A stretch of 21,598 nucleotides of DNA from Paradesertivirga sp965650335 (GTDB taxonomy: Bacteria; Bacteroidota; Bacteroidia; Sphingobacteriales; Sphingobacteriaceae): contig CBFGOI010000085.1 in NCBI GenBank assembly GCA_965650335.1, positions 1 through 21,598 on the forward strand. Reading direction: 5' to 3'. This document shows, one piece after another, positions 16,262-21,598 of the stretch. A program made the translations under genes and the position numbers. The stretch's first letter is position 1. Each line of letters opens with the position of its first letter. The notes beneath the pieces are model-generated. The model was not told the origin of the DNA. It did not search any database and was given only the letters and a program-made list of their open reading frames with translations.

Positions 16262-16810
16262 TTAAAACGGACTTTTAAAATCTTTAAATAAAGGTAAAAC
16301 CTGGTCTTTATCCGAAAGGATCACTTCATTCTCGTCGAGTCCCCAAGCGATATTTAAATCAGCGTCATTCCATTTTACTCCTATCTCCGACGCTTTATCG
16401 TATAGATTAGTTACTTTATATGCGAAAATGGTGTTGTCTTCCAATGTCGAGAAACCGTGCAAGAAGCCCGCAGGTATCCAAAACATTCTAAAGTTATCTC
16501 CGCTTAATTCAGCGCTTACATATTGCCCGTAAGTTGGAGAGTTCTTCCGGATATCTACTGCAATGTCTATCACACGTCCTTGAATTACCCGTACCAGTTT
16601 GCCCTGCGCAAATGGATCTGCTTGTCCGTGCAGCCCCCGTAATGTTCCCCGGTTTGAAAACGATTGATTGTCCTGCACAAAATCTGCAGTAATTCCGGCT
16701 TCAGAAAAGGTTTTTTTGTTAAAGCTTTCTAAAAAATATCCGCGATCGTCTCTGAATACCTTGGGTTCAATTATAATTAAGCCTGGGATTTGTGTTTCGT
16801 TGAACGTCAT
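16262..16810 (-). CDS. rfbC: dTDP-4-dehydrorhamnose 3,5-epimerase
   Basis: This 182-residue cupin-fold enzyme epimerises dTDP-4-keto-6-deoxyglucose at C3 and C5 in dTDP-L-rhamnose synthesis. Family motifs are FRDDRGYFLESFN, QDNQSFSNRGTLRGLHGQ, AQGKLVRVIQGRVIDIAVDI, RMFWIPAGFLHGF and IGVKWNDADLNIAWG. The catalytic His in RGLH (His61), tyrosines in FAYKVTNLY (Tyr131, Tyr137) and Asp149 are present. Residue 62, usually an aromatic in RGLHxQ, is Gly. Length is normal for the family. No rfbA, rfbB or rfbD is nearby, so the other steps must be encoded elsewhere. The start codon lies one base downstream of the DUF4286 stop, indicating co-transcription and coupled translation. Confidence 0.94.
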   Translation of the reverse strand: MTFNETQIPGLIIIEPKVFRDDRGYFLESFNKKTFSEAGITADFVQDNQSFSNRGTLRGLHGQADPFAQGKLVRVIQGRVIDIAVDIRKNSPTYGQYVSAELSGDNFRMFWIPAGFLHGFSTLEDNTIFAYKVTNLYDKASEIGVKWNDADLNIAWGLDENEVILSDKDQVLPLFKDFKSPF

Positions 16811-16811
16811 T

Positions 16812-17114
16812 TTAATCGATAAATTCCATTACGGAGCTAAAAAAGACAGATTTGTTTTGAAATTCCAATGCATGTGCGTCTAAAATCTTAGCGGCATGCA
16901 GGTTTTTAAATTCATTATAATTCTGGATATTATCGGCTATGAATTGAAGACAATAGGTAACTCCTTCATTTGGAGAATCCATAACTCTGAGTAATCGGCT
17001 CGATACCAGTAGATTGCTCGATAAGGCGTCGGGAACGAAGCTTTGGTTTATCCACTTAAGCCAGTCATTTTCAATTCCTTCTTCAATAATGACGGTAATG
17101 TTGTAAAGAATCAT
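16812..17114 (-). CDS. DUF4286 family protein
   Basis: This 100-residue protein matches DUF4286, a small ferredoxin-like (α/β) family of Bacteroidota with no established function. The N-terminus MILYNITVIIEEGIENDWLK and the later GVTYCLQFIADNIQNYNEF are typical of the family. It has no signal peptide and no metal motif. It lies 29 bases downstream of the TPR gene and one base before rfbC on the minus strand, so all three are probably one operon. Confidence 0.87.
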   Translation of the reverse strand: MILYNITVIIEEGIENDWLKWINQSFVPDALSSNLLVSSRLLRVMDSPNEGVTYCLQFIADNIQNYNEFKNLHAAKILDAHALEFQNKSVFFSSVMEFID

Positions 17115-17143
17115 GCTGCGAAGATAAATAAAGCAATGAAATG

Positions 17144-18958
17144 TTAACTAGGATTATCTCCTCTTAAAAGTCTGAAACGCTTTCTGGCTTCGGTTACATA
17201 CAGGCTTCCAGGAAAATCGATGATGATTTTTTGGTAATATTCCGATGCTTTTGCCTTATTGTTTAACGAGGTGTCATAAATTTCTGCCAGCATAAACAGT
17301 GCATCGTCAGCCCATAAATCTGTGCCGTGATTTGTTACAATTAAATTCAATTGTTCAATTGATTGATCAATAAGGTCTTGTTTTTGAAAAATCCGGGCTT
17401 TCGACATTAAAATGTCGTCCTCAAGAGAATTTTGAGGGTAGAGGATATTTATGCTGTCAAGTGTTTTCAGAGCTTTATTGTATTGACTAATAAAAATCAG
17501 GAAATCAGCCCTGGCGTATACTCTCAGTGCGTTCGTGTCAACTTCTGATTCGGTATTTTCAGCAATTAATAAACTCAGGTTTAAGGCATCGTTAGCAATA
17601 AGTTGCGAGGTAGAACTCTTTAAAACATCAAGTTGGGCTTTTGCCCAAATAAAATCTCCCTGATAATAAGAAAGCTTGGCGTTTTTAAATTTGGCCTCCT
17701 GGCCGATAGGTTCATTTGCAAATTGTTTTTCTACTTGTCCGTATAGCAGGGCCGCTTCCCATACCTCTCCTGTCAGGATATAAATATCTCCCAGTTCTAA
17801 TTTAGTTTGACCCATAATGCTCGGCGACAGTCCTGGTATTTTTAGTGCTTCTTCCAAAAGGCTTTCGGCTGCTTTTGGATTGTTAAGATAAGAAGCTTGC
17901 AGTGAGGCTAGTTGCCGTATGGCAAATAATGTATTTTTTGTCCGTCCAAATTCTTGAAGTAGATCCAGATAGTCGTTTTCTAGCTGCATCAATTCTGTTT
18001 TACTAAATTTTCCCGCAGTTAGCTGCTGATTTTTGGTGTATAAAGTTTGCATCCTGGCAGGAATATAATGCGGGTTAGAAGGTCCTTTCGTTAATAAATA
18101 TTCTAGTCCGCTGATTGCCGGTTCGTAAGCTTTGTGTTTAAGTAGAATTGAAATTAGATCGTATACGCGATCGCCATCTTCTTTAAGCCGTTTGTCCAAA
18201 GCAATCATTTGCTTTAATGCCATATCGAACTCGTTTTGCTGAATATATTGCCATGCCAGCAGTTCAGAATAAGCAACGTTTTGAGGGTCTTTCTGGAGCT
18301 TTCTGAGTAAAGCTGTTCTTAGAATATCATAGTCGTCCAAGGATTCGAAGACCGTAGAAAAAGTGCTTTTTGCCTGGTTCACCAGCTGAATGTTCGCGTC
18401 TTTTCCTAAAAGGGTTAAATACTCCTGTACAAGCATTTCTTTATTCTTTTGATATCTGTAAAGCGCCAGTAAATCAAAAGAAAATGCGGTTTCATCATTT
18501 AATATTTTACGACCGCTTAGCAAGGTTTTTATCGAAAAGTCATAGGCATCTGATCTGTAAAAAGTTATTGAAAGATCCCTGATCGTCATTTCATCCTTAG
18601 GAAGATTTTTAATGAGGTTATTATACAAATCTGTAGCTTTTTCCTGCTGGCCACGCTCTCTGAAAATCCTGCCGAGATCTACCTGATAACTATAATGACC
18701 TTTATTTAACCCGGCCATTTTTTTAGCCAGTTTCTCGGCCTCATCGTATTTTTTTAGCTTAATTAAAGTATTGAAATACGCATCATAATATTGAGGTTGA
18801 TTTCTTCCCTGATTAAACAATTTTTGATAAATACTCAACGCTTTTTCGAACTCTCCACTTTGGTAGTATTGAAAGGCTAGTACGTCTTCCGAAGCTGACT
18901 GAGCAATCCCTGAAAAAGCAGAAAATAAAAAAAAGAGGATGAAGATTAGTGCTTTCAT
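17144..18958 (-). CDS. Exported tetratricopeptide-repeat (TPR) protein
   Basis: From ATG 18958 this is a 604-residue protein. Residues 1-20 (MKALIFILFFLFSAFSGIAQ) form a signal peptide; an in-frame ATG twelve residues earlier (18994) would place polar residues in front of it and is rejected. The rest is helical and made of TPR-like units: YYQSGEFEKALSIYQKLF, AYFNTLIKLKKYDEAEKLA, further repeats through the middle, and a C-terminal ALFMLAEIYDTSLNNKAKASEYYQKIIIDFP. The last part resembles the tol-pal/YbgF- and BamD-type TPRs, suggesting a periplasmic scaffold, but no partner can be named from sequence. First gene of the minus-strand operon with DUF4286 and rfbC. Confidence 0.9.
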   Translation of the reverse strand: MKALIFILFFLFSAFSGIAQSASEDVLAFQYYQSGEFEKALSIYQKLFNQGRNQPQYYDAYFNTLIKLKKYDEAEKLAKKMAGLNKGHYSYQVDLGRIFRERGQQEKATDLYNNLIKNLPKDEMTIRDLSITFYRSDAYDFSIKTLLSGRKILNDETAFSFDLLALYRYQKNKEMLVQEYLTLLGKDANIQLVNQAKSTFSTVFESLDDYDILRTALLRKLQKDPQNVAYSELLAWQYIQQNEFDMALKQMIALDKRLKEDGDRVYDLISILLKHKAYEPAISGLEYLLTKGPSNPHYIPARMQTLYTKNQQLTAGKFSKTELMQLENDYLDLLQEFGRTKNTLFAIRQLASLQASYLNNPKAAESLLEEALKIPGLSPSIMGQTKLELGDIYILTGEVWEAALLYGQVEKQFANEPIGQEAKFKNAKLSYYQGDFIWAKAQLDVLKSSTSQLIANDALNLSLLIAENTESEVDTNALRVYARADFLIFISQYNKALKTLDSINILYPQNSLEDDILMSKARIFQKQDLIDQSIEQLNLIVTNHGTDLWADDALFMLAEIYDTSLNNKAKASEYYQKIIIDFPGSLYVTEARKRFRLLRGDNPS

Positions 18959-19198
18959 TGTAGCCAGCGAGAAAGAATTATTAAAACAGGTCATTAGTTT
19001 ACCCGTATTGATAAAGATAACGAAATTGCTTACTTTTCATTTTCTATTGTGCGTTTTTTATAATAGAAACGGTATTATTGTTATAAATTATTCGAAATCA
19101 GCTGTATTCTAATTGTTACTTGTTGAAAATTAGAAAAGACATATTTTAGTATCTTAAACCTTCGTTATATCTCAAGAAGGGGAGTGTCATTGAATTAT
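18959..19198. other. Divergent intergenic region, AT-rich, with promoters on both strands
   Basis: This 240-base gap separates the minus-strand TPR gene from the plus-strand S9 gene. It is AT-rich and contains no coding frame I can support. On the minus strand TATCTTTA (complement of 19012-19019) is a one-mismatch match to TAnnTTTG, about 54 bases from the TPR start, without a clear -33 box. On the plus strand a better candidate is annotated at 19120-19149. I see no riboswitch-like structure. Confidence 0.5.
19120..19149 (+). promoter_or_regulatory. Candidate promoter for the S9-family gene
   Basis: TTG at 19120-19122 and TATTTTAG at 19142-19149 are separated by 19 bases, matching the Bacteroidota spacing for -33 TTG and -7 TAnnTTTG; the -7 box has one mismatch (A for T in the third position of TTTG). 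It would give a leader of roughly 45 bases. An AAGAAGGGGAG stretch (about 19173-19183) serves as an unusually strong ribosome binding site for this genome. Confidence 0.35.
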
Positions 19199-21091
19199 AT
19201 GCAGAAGCAGTTGAAGTTGTTAAGTGTTCTCGGGTTCTTTCTGTTGTCGGCATGTTCGTTTGAGCGTACCGCTAAAAAAATTCCTATTGAAGATTTTTTC
19301 AAGAATCCGGTAAAAACAACATTTAAAATTTCTCCTGACGGGAAATATATTTCTTATCAGCAGCCCTATAAGAATCGGATGAACATTTTTGTTCAGACGA
19401 TTGATGGGAGAAACGTGACACGTGTAACTCAGGAGACCGAACACAACACCACGTTTTATTGTTGGGCAAACAATAACGAGCTGCTGTTTATGACCGATAA
19501 CGGCCAGAGTAAGAGTGCTCATTTATATGCCGTTTCTAAAACGGGTAAAAACTTTAGAGGATTGTTACCTGTAGATTCAGTACGTGTTAGGCTTATTAAT
19601 TACGACAATGTTATTAACAACCAAATATTAATCGGGTTAAATAAGCGTGACTCGACGATTTTCGATGCTTATCGGTTAAATATAGATAATGGTAAATTAA
19701 CTCTGGCCGAAATGAACCCTGGCAATATTATCAATTGGTTTGCTGATGAATATGGGATGTTGAGATTAGCCCTTGCTAGTGACGGAGTTAATGAAACACT
19801 GCTTTACAGAGACTCTGAAAAAGAGCGTTTTAAACCTGTAATTACTAATAATTTTAAAAATAAGATTTCTCCTGTCGGTTTTTGCAGGAAAGTAAAAAGT
19901 CGCATTTATGCACTTTCTAATTTTGATCGGGATAAAACGGCTTTGGTAGAATTTGATTGCGCTACCGGGAGGGAAACCAAAGTGATTGTTTCTCATCCGG
20001 ATGTGGATATTTCTGAAGCTGCTTACTCAAAATCAAATCACAAGCTTCTTTTTGCTGGTTTTGAAACCTGGAAAAGAGAACGGATTTATCTGAATGACTC
20101 GGTGAAAGCTTTTTACAGACAGCTAGAAAAATTACTCCCCAATACTGAAATCAAGGTCGCCGACAATGATTTAGTAGAGCAACAGTTTATTATCAGAACA
20201 TTTACAGATAGAACACCCGGCGCTTTCTACTATTACTCACCAAAAACTAAGAAGCTTGTTAAGCTAAGCGACATTAACCCATCTATCCCCGAGGATCAGA
20301 TGTGCAGCATGAAGCCAGTTTCTTTTAAATCGCGAGACGGGTTAAAGTTAGATGGTTATCTAACCTTGCCACTCGGTTATAAGCCAAAAAATCTTCCCTT
20401 GATTGTAATTCCTCATGGTGGAAGCGGACCCTGGAATAGAAACTCCTGGGGATTTAATTCAGAAGTGCAGTTTTTGGCGAATAGAGGATATGCTATTTTT
20501 CAGGTTAACTACAGAGGATCAAAGGGGTATGGAAAAAAGTTTTGGATTGCAGGTTTTAAGAAATGGGGAACGGATATCCAAAATGATATTACAGATGGGG
20601 TAAAATGGTTAATTGATGAAGGTATTGCTGATAAGAAAAGAATTGGTATTTACGGATATGGTTTTGGAGGATACAGTGCCTTGCATGCCTTATCGTTTCA
20701 GTCCGATCTATATGCGTGTGGCGCCTCTCAGTCTGGTTTTCTGAATTTGTTTGCCTATATAAAAGCAGTTCCCCCACATTTTAAACCTACGTTACAAATG
20801 TATTATGAAATGGTGGGTAATCCTGAAAAGGAGACAGATCAGCTAAGGGCGGTTTCACCGGTTTTTCATGCAAGTAGAATTAAAGCGCCTCTGTTGATCG
20901 CTCAGGATAGAAAAGATCCTCGTGTAAATGTTAATGAAACAAACCAATTTGTAAAAGAGTTAAAAAAGAGAAAAGTCCCAATTACCTATATTACCAAGGA
21001 AAGCAAGGATTATAATTTTAGAAATCCCGAGACACGGTTAGCATTCTTCAACGAACTTGAAAAGTTCTTTGCTACAAACCTTAAGAAGTAA
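19199..21091 (+). CDS. S9-family (prolyl oligopeptidase-like) lipoprotein, catalytic Ser and His substituted
   Basis: From ATG 19199 the product is 630 residues. In-frame GTG 19184 and TTG 19190 lie closer to the purine-rich site near 19173-19183, so TTG 19190 is a real alternative start. A lipoprotein signal ends in LSAC (Cys19). Residues ~30-375 resemble the S9 β-propeller (TFKISPDGKYISYQQP opening). Residues ~380-630 are an α/β-hydrolase domain of S9C type: PHGGSGPWNRNSWGFNSEVQ (His406), NYRGSKGYGKKFW and DITDGVKWLIDEG. The nucleophile motif GxSxGG reads GYGFGG, with Gly488 (GGT, 20660-20662) at the Ser position. Asp573 in KDPRV is retained. The C-terminal EGHGF-type His is Tyr605 in SKDYNFRN. 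It is probably not a peptidase and may be a binding protein. The next gene starts eight bases later. Confidence 0.9.
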   Translation: MQKQLKLLSVLGFFLLSACSFERTAKKIPIEDFFKNPVKTTFKISPDGKYISYQQPYKNRMNIFVQTIDGRNVTRVTQETEHNTTFYCWANNNELLFMTDNGQSKSAHLYAVSKTGKNFRGLLPVDSVRVRLINYDNVINNQILIGLNKRDSTIFDAYRLNIDNGKLTLAEMNPGNIINWFADEYGMLRLALASDGVNETLLYRDSEKERFKPVITNNFKNKISPVGFCRKVKSRIYALSNFDRDKTALVEFDCATGRETKVIVSHPDVDISEAAYSKSNHKLLFAGFETWKRERIYLNDSVKAFYRQLEKLLPNTEIKVADNDLVEQQFIIRTFTDRTPGAFYYYSPKTKKLVKLSDINPSIPEDQMCSMKPVSFKSRDGLKLDGYLTLPLGYKPKNLPLIVIPHGGSGPWNRNSWGFNSEVQFLANRGYAIFQVNYRGSKGYGKKFWIAGFKKWGTDIQNDITDGVKWLIDEGIADKKRIGIYGYGFGGYSALHALSFQSDLYACGASQSGFLNLFAYIKAVPPHFKPTLQMYYEMVGNPEKETDQLRAVSPVFHASRIKAPLLIAQDRKDPRVNVNETNQFVKELKKRKVPITYITKESKDYNFRNPETRLAFFNELEKFFATNLKK

Positions 21092-21099
21092 AGAACCTT

Positions 21100-21598
21100 A
21101 TGGGAAGCTTTAAGGCATACTACTATCGGAAAAACAACCTTCTTAATGCCAGCTTCCTAATAGTTATCAGTATTTCATTAATCATTGCCCTCGTGCTGGC
21201 CCGCAATTTCACCGAGAAGTATGTTGAGAATGAGTTTAACACCCAGAAGATCTCTGTACTGGAAGAAACTATAAAACCCTACAACGATTTTTTTCTAAAT
21301 CGACTTCCTGAAATCTCTTTTTATCAGGGGTATCTTGATTCTGCTTCGGTAATTAAATACGCCGATACTGTTTTAAGAAAATATGCCTTTGTTAGTCGGG
21401 TGGTTTTTTATGATACACAAATAAGCAATCGCCCTATACCCAATGCGTTCAGGTTAAACAACTTCTCAATTGTTCCGAAGGCCATCTATCAGCTGGGCAG
21501 AAATGTTCCACCTGATTCAGTCGTTATATATAAAAGTCCGGCTGCAAAACCTGCTATTAGGGCTATTGACGAATTTAATCGGATGGCGATAAAATTTT
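21100..21598 (+). CDS. Membrane-anchored sensor-like protein, N-terminal part (runs off the window)
   Basis: An open frame starts at ATG 21100 and continues without a stop to the window end (166 codons). It begins MGSFKAYYYRKNNLLNASFL, a basic cytoplasmic tail followed by one membrane helix (about residues 13-36, FLIVISISLIIALVLA). A long polar extracytoplasmic region follows, with heptad-like NEFNTQKISVLEETIKPYNDF near the membrane. This layout is that of the input domain of a Bacteroidota sensor histidine kinase, but no kinase domain is in view, so the assignment is inference. It follows the S9-like gene by eight bases, so the two are probably co-transcribed. The codon usage resembles the neighbours. 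Confidence 0.8.
   Translation, partial: MGSFKAYYYRKNNLLNASFLIVISISLIIALVLARNFTEKYVENEFNTQKISVLEETIKPYNDFFLNRLPEISFYQGYLDSASVIKYADTVLRKYAFVSRVVFYDTQISNRPIPNAFRLNNFSIVPKAIYQLGRNVPPDSVVIYKSPAAKPAIRAIDEFNRMAIKF

Noticed and set aside
18959..18994. ATG 18994 as the TPR gene start
   Set aside because: It would put twelve polar residues before a clean signal peptide that starts at 18958.
1..21598. tRNA, rRNA, CRISPR array, insertion sequence or phage genes
   Set aside because: Searched by eye on both strands; no cloverleaf, regular repeat-spacer pattern, transposase or integrase motif was seen.

Overview
The window looks like the chromosome of a Bacteroidota bacterium, most probably Sphingobacteriaceae-like (Pedobacter/Mucilaginibacter type). 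The evidence is an alternative complex III (ACIII) operon with the fused ActB form feeding directly into an aa3 oxidase, the DUF4286 and DUF2461 families, many lipoproteins with LSSC/SSC/LSAC lipoboxes, weak Shine-Dalgarno sites, and one clear TAnnTTTG promoter element. I see no mobile element, CRISPR array, tRNA or rRNA, and no intergenic gap above 300 bases. Genus-level placement is inference.

Region 1 (1-9308, + strand) is a tightly packed respiratory operon: actB (5' end outside the window), actC, actD, actE, actF, then coxB and coxA. ACIII oxidises menaquinol and passes electrons through the lipid-anchored monoheme cytochrome ActE to the CuA site of CoxB and on to heme a and heme a3/CuB in CoxA. 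No soluble cytochrome c gene is present and CoxB has no fused cytochrome c domain, which fits a physical ACIII-aa3 supercomplex. A terminator-like hairpin at 9325-9367 closes this unit.

Region 2 (9382-14251, + strand) encodes oxidase biogenesis and accessory subunits: heme A synthase (ctaA), heme O synthase (ctaB), two different subunit III-type proteins, a subunit IV-like protein, an SCO copper chaperone and a DUF420/CtaM-like protein. Genes are nearly contiguous (stop-start junctions, 1-nt overlap), so they are probably one transcript.

Region 3 (14409-16213, + strand) holds a 91-residue membrane protein with an exported CxxC pair, a DUF2461 protein and an OmpA-family lipoprotein. It ends in a hairpin at 16227-16261 shared with the convergent genes. 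Region 4 (16262-18958, - strand) is an operon of an exported TPR protein, a DUF4286 protein and an orphan rfbC.

Region 5 (19199-21598, + strand) holds an S9-family (prolyl oligopeptidase-like) lipoprotein. Its catalytic Ser and His positions are Gly and Tyr, so it is probably a pseudoenzyme; this is the most unusual observation here. Eight bases later begins a truncated membrane protein with one N-terminal transmembrane segment and an extracytoplasmic domain, resembling the input end of a sensor kinase.
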